DNA from: Nitrospira sp.
GTDB taxonomy: Bacteria; Nitrospirota; Nitrospiria; Nitrospirales; Nitrospiraceae
Assembly (NCBI GenBank): GCA_029194675.1
Contig: JARFXP010000001.1
Span: 1-64,000 of the forward strand
Direction of reading: 5' to 3'
DNA length: 64,000 bases
Part shown: positions 44,558-52,196 of the stretch, one piece after another
Layout of the letters: each line of letters opens with the position of its first letter
Numbering within the stretch: position 1 is the stretch's first letter
Notes under the pieces: generated by a model
The model's input: the letters and a program-made list of their open reading frames with translations, nothing else
What the model was told of the DNA's origin: nothing
Database searches by the model: none
Made by a program: the position numbers and the translations under genes

Positions 44558-44745
44558 TGAAGTGTGAGCTCTGCCAGCTTGCGCACTCCGGGAATTTCAC
44601 CGCTGGTGAGATCGTAATACAGATCGCGAAGGTGGGCTTGCAGGTCTTCGAGAGACTCCCCTTGGGTCCAGTAATCGGGATATTCTTGCAGGTAGCCGAG
44701 CCAGTGGTTTTCATCCTGCCAATAGATGTATTTGATCGATTCCAT
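44554..44745 (-). CDS. hicB: HicB-type antitoxin (short form)
   Basis: 63 residues: IKYIYWQDENHWLGYLQEYP, WTQGESLEDLQAHLRDLYYD and LTSGEIPGVRKLAEL. This is the partial RNase H fold of HicB that blocks HicA. No C-terminal HTH or MetJ-type DNA-binding domain is present, so autoregulation would need another factor or HicA itself. ATG 44745 gives the typical N-terminus. hicA follows with a 4-bp overlap. Confidence 0.83.
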   Translation of the reverse strand: MESIKYIYWQDENHWLGYLQEYPDYWTQGESLEDLQAHLRDLYYDLTSGEIPGVRKLAELTLQ

Positions 44746-44820
44746 TTCGGTATTATAGCCGGACTCCGAAAGCCTGGAAAGTGGAGAAACTGATTCTAAA
44801 TGGGATGATGGACCCAAAAA

Positions 44821-44976
44821 ATGAGAAAAGCTTACAATGCCTCCGTTTTGGGCTATTTGACGGGCCACGATGCATGGTATCGGCCTAACTCCGATGGAAA
44901 CCGTCCTCGATACGTCAAGCGCGTGGAGATCCGGAACCTCGTGACAGCCATCGTCAATCGATTGGTGCAGGGCTAA
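44821..44976 (+). CDS. 51-residue protein of unknown function, first of a two-gene operon
   Basis: An ATG frame of 51 codons ending one base before the next gene's ATG. It reads MRKAYNASVLGYLTGHDAWY, then RPNSDGNRPRYVKRVEIRNL and a final TAIVNRLVQG. The even amino-acid composition, the exact one-base junction and shared strand argue that it is real. The basic C-terminal half could bind nucleic acid (inference). No family was recognised. Confidence 0.6.
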   Translation: MRKAYNASVLGYLTGHDAWYRPNSDGNRPRYVKRVEIRNLVTAIVNRLVQG

Positions 44977-44977
44977 C

Positions 44978-45313
44978 ATGGCACCCATTCACGAGCACGA
45001 GCAATTAGCCGCAGGACGATGGCACACCCTCTCGCTCGTGGAGCAACTGGCCAATGTCGGGAGCGACGTGGCACGCGCCGCCCGTTGGTATGGAAAGGAT
45101 CCGCAGCGCTGCGAGCAGGTGTTCGATCGTGCTCTAGAATTATTGGATTTGACGATCGCGGATGAGCGGTGGAAAGGCCGGCGCAAAGAACTGACCCGCG
45201 CGCGGGAGCTGCTCTGCGATGCGATGTTCAGAGGGAACACCTACGGCAGCGATTTAGCTTCTCTCGACCGTTATTTCTTTCACTTCGCCATGGCGGCTCG
45301 AGTTGGCCGATAG
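44978..45313 (+). CDS. 111-residue helical protein of unknown function
   Basis: Not identified. The sequence is helix-rich: LSLVEQLANVGSDVARAARW, VFDRALELLDLTIADERW, then KELTRARELLCDAMF and SLDRYFFHFAMAARVG. It looks like a small conserved family, possibly HEPN-like in helical layout, but the RxxxxH nuclease motif is not seen. CAGGG precedes the ATG. It is coupled to the 51-residue gene upstream. Confidence 0.65.
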   Translation: MAPIHEHEQLAAGRWHTLSLVEQLANVGSDVARAARWYGKDPQRCEQVFDRALELLDLTIADERWKGRRKELTRARELLCDAMFRGNTYGSDLASLDRYFFHFAMAARVGR

Positions 45314-45386
45314 CGCGATCGATTGATTGAAACCTAACGTCCAAGTCGGCACGTGCGCGGCTTCAGCGGCAACGGGAACAGTCGTC

Positions 45387-45611
45387 GTGACCCCCGACTT
45401 CCGTCTGGACGATAAGTGGGCCGAGCTTCGTCACCTGCCGCTGTCGCTAGGCTTCATGGGCGCCTGGAGCATGCCGATCAATTCCGTGGCTGGAACCAGC
45501 CTCGGCACCTTTGGGACCTATTTCGCGACCGCCGCACCCCTACCGCGGAAGAAAGGCGCGGCGTTGAGCATCTGGCTACCGCGGCGGCACTTGTGCAGGC
45601 CGAAGCCTGGC
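45387..45611 (+). pseudogene. Decayed GAF-domain fragment of a sensor protein
   Basis: One frame reads MGAWSMPINSVAGTSLGTFG, and after a frame change FRDRRTPTAEERRGVEHLA and AAALVQAEA follow. Together these match the C-terminal half of a GAF domain as found before PAS or kinase modules (WSxPI...LGTFG.YF...PT..E...V..LA). Neither end of the gene is left. The rest of 45314-45919 shows no gene, so the segment is a relic ahead of the AT-richer cassette. Confidence 0.55.
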
Positions 45612-45919
45612 CGACTTCCTTTAGATACATCCCTGAAATAGTCGCTTTGCCTTTCTATAGCTTACGGGCTTTCGAGATCTGCCGATGGCAGCGATACAGT
45701 TAGTTAACGCCCGATCCCATCCGCCTATTCGTCCCTCATACCGGTCTATTTCGTTCCTCCCTAGACCGAGAGCAGGAGTGCAAGAGAGGGAAAGCGTAAG
45801 AGCTGCACAGTAAACCAACAACCTGCAAGTCCCGATCAATACAATTGAACGGTTCGAATAGACCTAAGCCCCCTCAAAAAAGTAATATGCCGCTCAACCC
45901 TCGTCTTACCTGAAGCTAG

Positions 45920-46639
45920 ATGGAACCAGAAGGAAGTTCAGCCCCAAATACGTCGCCCCGTGCCCAGAATAGTTGTCCTTCCTGGAATCCTCAGCGTATC
46001 GAGCTGAGGACCTGGCTAGGAAACAAGTCACCAGGCCTAGCAGAGTTATACGAGGGCGCGGTAATAATGCTTTGCGAAAATCAGCTACCAGGGAGGGTCA
46101 GATTTATCGCGCATGCCATTCGAGAAATTGGCAATCGATTGCCTGACTACTGGGCAGGGCAAGAAGACAATACTGCAAATCTTCAGTATGTAAATCGCTT
46201 GGACGAACTTTCACCTCTATGGAAAGATCATCGGAGCGTCGTCTCAGCGATTACCTCATTAGCTACAGCAAATGGATCAACGCCTGCTGATCCGGTGCCA
46301 ATTCCCACTCAACTTTACGATAAACTGAGTAAGTTGATGGATGATCATTCACGCACTCGAGAAAAACCCTATGACAAGGCGAGAAGGCTATTCAATGCTA
46401 TTGCCCCAGAGGACGACAAACACGGCCAGGGAGTTCGTCCGGCACTTTTGGAATATGTCAGAATTGTTAGTTGGGCTGTAGGGAAATGTCATGGTGCCGG
46501 AAAAGCCGATGCCGATTATGACTGGCCAGAAATCATTCACAATTTTGAAATATTTGAGTCCTGTCTAATGTCGATTGGTAGAGCGTTCTATGTCACGATT
46601 GAGTCGCTTGATGAAATCCTGGAAGACACCAACATCTGA
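45920..46639 (+). CDS. Unknown protein A of an AT-richer two-gene cassette
   Basis: Not identified with certainty; 239 residues. It opens with a Pro/Ser-rich stretch, then SPGLAELYEGAVIMLCENQL and PGRVRFIAHAIREIGNRLPD, a helical motif with invariant-looking Arg-His residues (RFIAHAIREI). SRTREKPYDKARRLFNAIAP and LLEYVRIVSWAVGKCHGAGK follow. There is no signal, membrane segment or known catalytic motif. The RBS is weak. Its 3' end overlaps the next gene by 29-50 bp, implying coupling. Composition is visibly poorer in G+C than both flanks, which suggests transfer. Confidence 0.75.
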   Translation: MEPEGSSAPNTSPRAQNSCPSWNPQRIELRTWLGNKSPGLAELYEGAVIMLCENQLPGRVRFIAHAIREIGNRLPDYWAGQEDNTANLQYVNRLDELSPLWKDHRSVVSAITSLATANGSTPADPVPIPTQLYDKLSKLMDDHSRTREKPYDKARRLFNAIAPEDDKHGQGVRPALLEYVRIVSWAVGKCHGAGKADADYDWPEIIHNFEIFESCLMSIGRAFYVTIESLDEILEDTNI

Positions 46640-49520
46640 ACAAGTAGATAGGGCGGTTTCGATGCTCTGCCGAACTGAGCAGAGCCGTTATTTCCTCGAT
46701 CGCCTTAACAATCCACATTGGATACGGCCACTAAAAGAGAAAGGAGTATTTAACAGGCCACCTCAACTAGAATCCGATGGCAACAGAATTCGAATACCTC
46801 CGTGGCCAGCATCTGAGTACCTTGCACGAGTTGCCGGAGACGCTACGGATCCTTCTGTCGTCATGGACACAATTCTCAGTGTCCCTGAAACTGAAAACTC
46901 TAGAGTCCGAGCAGATCTCATTAAGGCAGCTATGAAGTTGCCGGGAAGCGATGCCGCACGCCTAGCTCAGAATGCCATTGCATGGATTGATACCCCGTAC
47001 AACCTCTCACTCCATGAAACCATTGGCAGATACATAAGCTATCTGGCTTCATCAAACGAAGTTGATAGAGCGCTTCAAATTGCGCGCGCTCTGCTAGCCA
47101 TTACCCCCAGACCAAAGACTGATAGGGATGCTGACGAAGAGAAAGATCGTATTGATTCGACAAAACCAGAAACTAGAGTTTCTTTTTCTGATTATCGCTC
47201 TATTCTTGAAGACAATCTTGCCAATCTTACTGAAAAGGCCGGAGACGCTACTATCGAGCTCTTATGTCAGCTGCTGGCCGCCTACCTCAAGGCATCGCCT
47301 GATTCAGATGACGAATATTCGTATATTTGGCGACCTGCCATTGAGAGCCATGAACAGAATCATGACGACACAGTTCGGGAGCTATTGATCTCTGCCATAC
47401 GAGACTCAGCAGAGAGCTTGTTGCGGGACCATTCAACTGAGCTTCGTGCAATTCTTAAACTGCTTCGAGGAACAAGAATATCGGATGATTTGCCCGCAAA
47501 GCCGAGCAACATCATCGAGAGACTTTGCTTACACCTTATGAGGCTTTTCCCAACAGGAAATGAATCGGAGGTTGCTCACGCCCTCACAAACGAGGCGTTT
47601 TTCGAGGACCACCGATTGCGCCATGAGTACGCTCTTCTTCTGAAAGAACGATTCAAAGACCTCAGTCAAGCCGATCAAAACACAATACTGACATGGATAG
47701 ACACCGGGCCTTCTGACATCGAAGAACGTGCTGCTTACTGGTCGAAGGAAACGGGCCAGCCCCCATCAGCTGAAGAAATAGCCAGTTACAAAACGCACTG
47801 GCAGCTGAAACAGCTTGTGCTTATACACGATTCTTTGCCTGAACCGTGGGCAGCAACATATGCGCACATAACATCAGAAATACCGGCCCCAGAGCATCCG
47901 GAATTTGAATCATATATGACCTCTGGATATGTTGGTCATGCCAGCCCTCGAACACTCGAAGACCTCAAGTCAATGCCTCCGTCTAAGCTTCGAGAATTTC
48001 TGAAAGGTTGGACACCGGAACCAAGAGGATCAAGGCAAGGCCCATCTCGAGCTGGCTTGGGAAAGATCATTGAAGAGATGGTGAGTCTTGAACCTACGAA
48101 ATACATTGATGGCGTGGAAATATTCTATGGACTTGACCCCACATATGTGAGGTCCTTTCTAGAAGGAATTGGTCAAGCACTAGGCAACGGTACGCTGTTT
48201 CCGTGGACACCTGTATTGGACCTTTGTCATTGGGCAGTTAATCAGAATCGAACCATTCGAGACAGGATAGTCGATAAGTGGTCAGCAGATACCGATTGGG
48301 GGTGGACTAGAGCCAGGATTGCTCGCTTGCTGAGTGCGGGATTCAATGGCGGCCCGAATACCCTTCGTATCGAAACTCGCGCAAGAGTCTGGAGCGTCCT
48401 TTCAGCGTTAACAGAGGATCCTGACCCAACGACAGAAGACGAAGCCAACCGGAGTCAACACAACGAAGGACACCATCTACAGCACGCCATAAATACAGTT
48501 CGAGGGAAAGCGATGGAAGCTGTAATTGAATATGGCTTGTGGGTTAGGAGGTGTTTAGAGGCCGACAATACAGCACAAAAACTCCCGTCCTCTTTTACGG
48601 TCATGCCGGAAGTCAGGGAAGTCCTAGACAAACACCTAGAGTATGAGAACGATCATAGTCTAGCCATTCGAGCAGTATATGGGACATGGTTTCCTTGGCT
48701 GGCACTTTTAGATCGAGAGTGGGCAACCAATGCAGTATCAAAAATCTTTCCTCCAGACAATGCGGATAGTTGGAACGCTGCATGGGAAGCCTACATCCTA
48801 TACCGTGAGCCATACAACGACGTATTACCTCTTCTCACTCCAACATACAGACACGCAATCACAAAACTGCGTTCTTTAACAAAAACACATGAGATCGTCC
48901 CAAAGATACACTCACACCTCGCCCAACATCTAATGGTCTTCTATTGGCGAGGGTTGCTTGAAATAGAACCCAGTGGCTTAATTGCTGAATTCTTTGCTTG
49001 TGCCGATGATGGCGCTCGCGCTGATGCTCTCAAATTCTTAGGTCGTAGTGCTAAACATATGAATGAAGATATATCGCCAGAACTGCCTAACAGACTTTTA
49101 GCAATGTGGAATTGGAGATTCAGCGAGATCAATCAAAACCCCGCTTCATCTTTGAAGGAAGCAAGTGCCTTTGGATGGTGGTTTGGCTCTGGAAAGTTTG
49201 ACTTCACCTGGTCGACAAAACAACTGATTAATGTTCTAAGGATAACTGGTGGCAAAGTCGATCCAGATTACTTGGTGATGGAACAGCTTGTAAGTCTGCC
49301 ATCAGAAATGTCGAAAGAAACTATTGAGTGCGCTTTCCTTATGGTCGAGGGTGACAAGGAAGGATGGGATATCCATAGCTGGACCAAAGAACTGCGACAC
49401 ATCCTTGGAATCGGATCCACAAGCAAGAACCCAGAGGTACAAAAACAAGCTTCCGTGCTGATTAATCGGCTTGGGGAGCGCGGCTACCTGACCTTTCGAG
49501 ACTTGCTCCCAAGGAATTAA
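46590..49520 (+). CDS. Unknown protein B, large helical-repeat-like protein
   Basis: About 976 residues from ATG 46590; ATG 46611 is an alternative. The N-terminal region has the block SRYFLDRLNNPHWIRPLKEK, GVFNRPP and then IPPWPASEYLARVAGDAT. The remaining ~850 residues look like irregular alpha-helical repeats (for example TIGRYISYLASSNEVDRALQ) without Walker, nuclease, HEPN or membrane motifs visible to me. It overlaps protein A's gene in another frame; a frameshifted single ancestor is possible. Three 60-base rows I counted (47101, 48061, 49021) have 27, 24 and 23 G+C, far below the neighbouring operons. Its composition and island setting suggest a horizontally acquired, possibly defence-related, protein. 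Confidence 0.75.
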   Translation: MSRLSRLMKSWKTPTSEQVDRAVSMLCRTEQSRYFLDRLNNPHWIRPLKEKGVFNRPPQLESDGNRIRIPPWPASEYLARVAGDATDPSVVMDTILSVPETENSRVRADLIKAAMKLPGSDAARLAQNAIAWIDTPYNLSLHETIGRYISYLASSNEVDRALQIARALLAITPRPKTDRDADEEKDRIDSTKPETRVSFSDYRSILEDNLANLTEKAGDATIELLCQLLAAYLKASPDSDDEYSYIWRPAIESHEQNHDDTVRELLISAIRDSAESLLRDHSTELRAILKLLRGTRISDDLPAKPSNIIERLCLHLMRLFPTGNESEVAHALTNEAFFEDHRLRHEYALLLKERFKDLSQADQNTILTWIDTGPSDIEERAAYWSKETGQPPSAEEIASYKTHWQLKQLVLIHDSLPEPWAATYAHITSEIPAPEHPEFESYMTSGYVGHASPRTLEDLKSMPPSKLREFLKGWTPEPRGSRQGPSRAGLGKIIEEMVSLEPTKYIDGVEIFYGLDPTYVRSFLEGIGQALGNGTLFPWTPVLDLCHWAVNQNRTIRDRIVDKWSADTDWGWTRARIARLLSAGFNGGPNTLRIETRARVWSVLSALTEDPDPTTEDEANRSQHNEGHHLQHAINTVRGKAMEAVIEYGLWVRRCLEADNTAQKLPSSFTVMPEVREVLDKHLEYENDHSLAIRAVYGTWFPWLALLDREWATNAVSKIFPPDNADSWNAAWEAYILYREPYNDVLPLLTPTYRHAITKLRSLTKTHEIVPKIHSHLAQHLMVFYWRGLLEIEPSGLIAEFFACADDGARADALKFLGRSAKHMNEDISPELPNRLLAMWNWRFSEINQNPASSLKEASAFGWWFGSGKFDFTWSTKQLINVLRITGGKVDPDYLVMEQLVSLPSEMSKETIECAFLMVEGDKEGWDIHSWTKELRHILGIGSTSKNPEVQKQASVLINRLGERGYLTFRDLLPRN

Positions 49521-49913
49521 AGAGAACGGGAAAAGCGAGGGTAAACAGAACAAAAATAAAAGGGGTCGCCCATCTCGAAGGCTCCGGTCAAGCGGCATAG
49601 GACCTCGTGCCCTTCGTATTCTGCAAACGGGGCGAAGGATGAGACGATGACATCTCCCCTCGCCCTTCCGTCGCGGGACCCCGTCGCATCCCGGTTGTCC
49701 TCGTCATCAGGGTCAGCTCTGATCTGAGCCGCCCCAGTCACCCATCAGGATCACGGCACAGGAGCGAGCCTCATGGAGGATCGACTCCAGCCCCTGGCAC
49801 GTCGTGCCCCAGACCACCGTCGGTTCCCGGTCACGTCCACCGGATATACGCACAGGATGTCTGGCGACCAGCGGGCTGGTGCCATCCCCGTTCTGGCTCA
49901 TGACCGAGGCGTC
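49521..49913 (-). other. 3' non-coding end of the IS110-type element (possible bridge-RNA region)
   Basis: About 390 bp downstream of the IS110-type transposase with no recognised gene. Elements of the IS110/IS1111 type carry a non-coding stretch outside the transposase that, in studied members, gives a bridge RNA guiding recombination. The 5' side of the transposase is short here (about 80-130 bp before other debris), so any such RNA would more likely lie on this 3' side, as in the IS1111 group. Several GC-rich inverted repeats are visible, but I did not model a fold. Confidence 0.4.
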
Positions 49914-51047
49914 TCAGTCCCCCACGCCTGTGGCGAGGGAGTTGAAGGGGGAAGCCCGGGGCGAATCGGGAGTGCGGGGGCAGACCCCAACCCCTTTGCG
50001 AGCTCCCAGCTCCCCCCAGTTCTGCCGCGCCGAGCCGAAGGCGCGGGCCAGATCGAAGGGCACCTGCTCGCGCAACAGGTGAGAGCAGGCGCGTGCGAGT
50101 TTATGCGCCACCGCTTTCAGTGCTACGAGGGGATGCGTCCGTGCCTGCTTCCGCTGATCATACGTGCGCATCACCGCCTCATCGCGAATCGCGAAGTGGG
50201 CGGCCTCGATGAAGGCCCAGCTCAAATATTTGTTGCCCTTCTTGGTGTTGCCGGTCCCTTTGCGCTTGCCGTTGCTCACGTGCTCGCTGCCGACGCAGCG
50301 ACAGTAGGAGGCGAAGTGCCCGACGGTCGCAAACCGCCGCAAGTCGCCGACTTCCAAGAGAATCGTGCTGGCCAAGATCGGCCCGATGCCAGGAACGGTC
50401 TGTAAGAGCGCATAGCCCGGCTGCGTCCTTCCCGCCTCCCGGACCGTACCCTCGATCGTGCGAATCTCCTGCTCCAGACACTCCAGCACCACCAACGAAC
50501 TCATGACCGTCTGCACGTGTGCGGGAAACGGGACGAGAGCCCGGACGCCCTCCGGGGTGAGCTGTCGGAGCCGGAGGAGAGAGAGCCGTGTCCCGGTTAA
50601 TCGTGTGAGGAGACTTTGCAGACTGAGGACCACCATGGTCTTGTGCCGGACCAGTTGGCTGCGTTTGCGGAGCAAATCGCGGACGGCCCGTTCGGCTTTC
50701 GGATAAATATAGCCGGTGGGAAGCAAGCCCAGACGGAGCAGATGGGCTAACCACTGTGCATCATGCTGATCGTCGGCATGCTTGAGCCCACTGTACTGCG
50801 GCAGGGCTGGCGCATGGGCGAGGTGGACCCGGTAGCCGGCCTCCATGAGCCCGTCGACCAACCAGTACCAATTATAGGTAGATTCGACGACCACGCCCTG
50901 CACCGTAGTCCGATACGGCTCCAGTGCTGTGAGGATCAGCGCGAGGTTATTGCGCAGCCGCTTCTGATAGAGCACGCGGTCGTCGTCATCGAGGATCACC
51001 ACAACGCTGTTCGTCGCATGCAAATCGATTCCCGCATAAGATCTCAT
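49914..51047 (-). CDS. IS110-family DEDD transposase
   Basis: 377 residues from ATG 51047, which follows GGAGGT. The RuvC-like N-domain reads SYAGIDLHATNSVVVILDDD with the first Asp, VVVESTYNWYWLVDGL with the Glu and KHADDQHDAQWLAHLLRLGL with the paired Asp residues. The C-terminal Tnp20 domain reads LLQTVPGIGPILASTILLEV and ASYCRCVGSEHVSNGKRKG, and contains the conserved Ser region. The C-terminal tail after ARAFGSARQ is variable. It seems intact. IS110 elements lack classical long inverted repeats, so the element borders are not fixed. Confidence 0.9.
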   Translation of the reverse strand: MRSYAGIDLHATNSVVVILDDDDRVLYQKRLRNNLALILTALEPYRTTVQGVVVESTYNWYWLVDGLMEAGYRVHLAHAPALPQYSGLKHADDQHDAQWLAHLLRLGLLPTGYIYPKAERAVRDLLRKRSQLVRHKTMVVLSLQSLLTRLTGTRLSLLRLRQLTPEGVRALVPFPAHVQTVMSSLVVLECLEQEIRTIEGTVREAGRTQPGYALLQTVPGIGPILASTILLEVGDLRRFATVGHFASYCRCVGSEHVSNGKRKGTGNTKKGNKYLSWAFIEAAHFAIRDEAVMRTYDQRKQARTHPLVALKAVAHKLARACSHLLREQVPFDLARAFGSARQNWGELGARKGVGVCPRTPDSPRASPFNSLATGVGD

Positions 51048-51188
51048 CGCAACCTCCTCGGTGTAGGTGGAGAAGAGCCGCCGCGTCTTGCACGACGCAG
51101 ACTCTATACTCCACATGAGGAGCCTTCGAGATGATCATCGGAAGTCTTTTCTTGACGGAGGTACAACGCCTTCGTTAGAAACTCTGGC

Positions 51189-51262
51189 ATGCCTCGCTGT
51201 GTCCCAATTGGCTGCTGGAACCCTCGCCTACCACGTCCTGAATCTCCGGGTTGGGCGACTAC
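51189..51262 (+). pseudogene. RAYT (REP-associated tyrosine transposase) N-terminal fragment, copy 1
   Basis: ATG 51189 gives MPRC, and after a frame change the DNA reads AAGTLAYHVLNLRVG. This matches the N-terminus of Y1 REP-associated transposases (MPRxPRLPxGxLxYHVLNRxVG), as seen more clearly in copy 2 at 52056. The rest of the gene is lost and tRNA-like sequence follows immediately. Confidence 0.6.
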
Positions 51263-51266
51263 TCTT

Positions 51267-51315
51267 GCACCCATAGCCCAATGGATAGAGCACTAGACTA
51301 CGGATCTGGGGGTTA
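51267..51315 (+). pseudogene. Truncated tRNA-Arg(ACG)-like sequence
   Basis: The order is an acceptor-like GCACCCA, then a D-arm GCCC-AATGGATA-GAGC, then a well-paired anticodon arm CTAGA-CTACGGA-TCTGG with anticodon ACG at 51300-51302. The T-arm and 3' acceptor are missing; unrelated DNA begins near 51316. It is a 5' tRNA-Arg fragment, not a working gene. Confidence 0.7.
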
Positions 51316-51369
51316 CAGCTGCACTGTCAAGAAAGGGCTCCTGGCGGTGATGGACTAAAAGTGTGTTGC

Positions 51370-51432
51370 TGGTAGCACAGCCCGGTTGCGCACTGCGTTC
51401 GGGACCCAGGGGTTTGAGGTTCAAATCCTCTT
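51370..51432 (+). pseudogene. Degenerate tRNA-Pro(CGG)-like sequence
   Basis: D-arm GCAC-AGCCCGGTT-GCGC, anticodon arm CTGCG-TTCGGGA-CCCAG (anticodon CGG at 51400-51402, one stem mismatch) and T-arm GAGG-TTCAAAT-CCTC are recognisable. The acceptor strands do not pair. It is probably a decayed tRNA-Pro relic. Confidence 0.6.
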
Positions 51433-51433
51433 T

Positions 51434-51506
51434 TCGGTAGCGCAGCCCGGTAGCGCGCCTGCTTTGGGAGCGGGATGTCGGAGGTTCAAATCGCCCCGCC
51501 CCACCA
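51434..51506 (+). pseudogene. Degenerate tRNA-Pro(TGG)-like sequence
   Basis: D-arm GCGC-AGCCCGGTA-GCGC and anticodon arm CCTGC-TTTGGGA-GCGGG (anticodon TGG) are well paired. The T-arm (GGAGG-TTCAAAT-CGCCC) and the acceptor stem do not pair properly, and the 3' end reads CCCCACCA as if joined to a different tRNA end. It is a relic or a recombinant end, not a likely functional tRNA. Confidence 0.6.
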
Positions 51507-51690
51507 TCAGACAATAATAAATGGACATGGGCCGCCCGCGCTTTGTGAGATGTAGAAGAACATTGCGACACGGTTTGGAATGGAATCCACGTTACGACCA
51601 CGCGGACGACCGAAGGGCTCTTAGCCAAAGTTTCCCTCCCCCTCCGCTCTACTGGCTATTGCCGATTGACATACCTACGCGGGATAATGT

Positions 51691-52107
51691 GTGTCTGAAC
51701 GAACAACGCACAGTGAACCCATCACGGTAAAAGACAAAGCGATCTGTTCCCATTTTCTTTCTGAGGGGGAAGCGATTGGTCTCATTGATGGGAAGACGGA
51801 GCGTCGATCAGTCATGAATCTGAAGGTGGATGATCAGCGGGCTGCGCCTCGAGTTGGTGTGCAGTTTCACGCCATGGTGTCGGGCTCCGCACAGTCCGAA
51901 GGGACGGGCATCATCCTCGATCTCTCAAGGAGCGGGTGCCGGCTGGAAAGCCCGCTCCTCATGTTGCCTGGCCTCTCGTTGGAACTGAGCCGACATAAAA
52001 AGGGTCGGGAGTCTTTTTATGACAGAGTTGCCTCGATTTCGTTAGAAGATCCACCATGCCTCGCCGTCCCCGATTGCCTGCTGGAAGCCTTGCCTACCAC
52101 GTCCTGA
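51691..52107 (+). pseudogene. PilZ-domain protein, C-terminally truncated
   Basis: Starts at GTG 51691 or ATG 51814. The part QRAAPRVGVQFHAMVSG with the RxxxR-like entry, and GTGIILDLSRSGCRLESPLL (the D/NxSxxG box), are the c-di-GMP-binding features of PilZ. After SLELSRHKKGRESF the reading frame runs into RAYT-derived DNA, giving a meaningless tail. The second half of the PilZ barrel is therefore lost. Confidence 0.7.
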
Positions 52108-52192
52108 ATCGCCGGGTTGGCGGCTGCCGTTGTTTGAGAAGGCTCCCGATTATCTCGCCTTTGAGAAGATTTTCGCTGAAGCTCATGGAATC
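52056..52192 (+). pseudogene. RAYT (REP-associated tyrosine transposase) fragment, copy 2
   Basis: ATG 52056 opens MPRRPRLPAGSLAYHVLNRR, the classic N-terminus of Y1-type REP-associated transposases. One frameshift later the text continues LPLFEKAPDYLAFEKIFAEA, which also fits the family. The HUH/Tyr catalytic part is absent because an SpvB-like fragment begins at about 52197 on the other strand. Confidence 0.75.
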
Positions 52193-52196
52193 CACG

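Noticed and set aside
49713..49901. Minus-strand 62-codon frame downstream of the IS110-type transposase
   Set aside because: It lies in the presumed non-coding IS end, lacks an RBS and shows no protein family features.
51293..51628. Minus-strand 111-codon frame across the tRNA-like cluster
   Set aside because: Its text (RFEPPTSRSQ, KEDLNLKPLGPERS) is the familiar artefact of translating tRNA sequence antisense.
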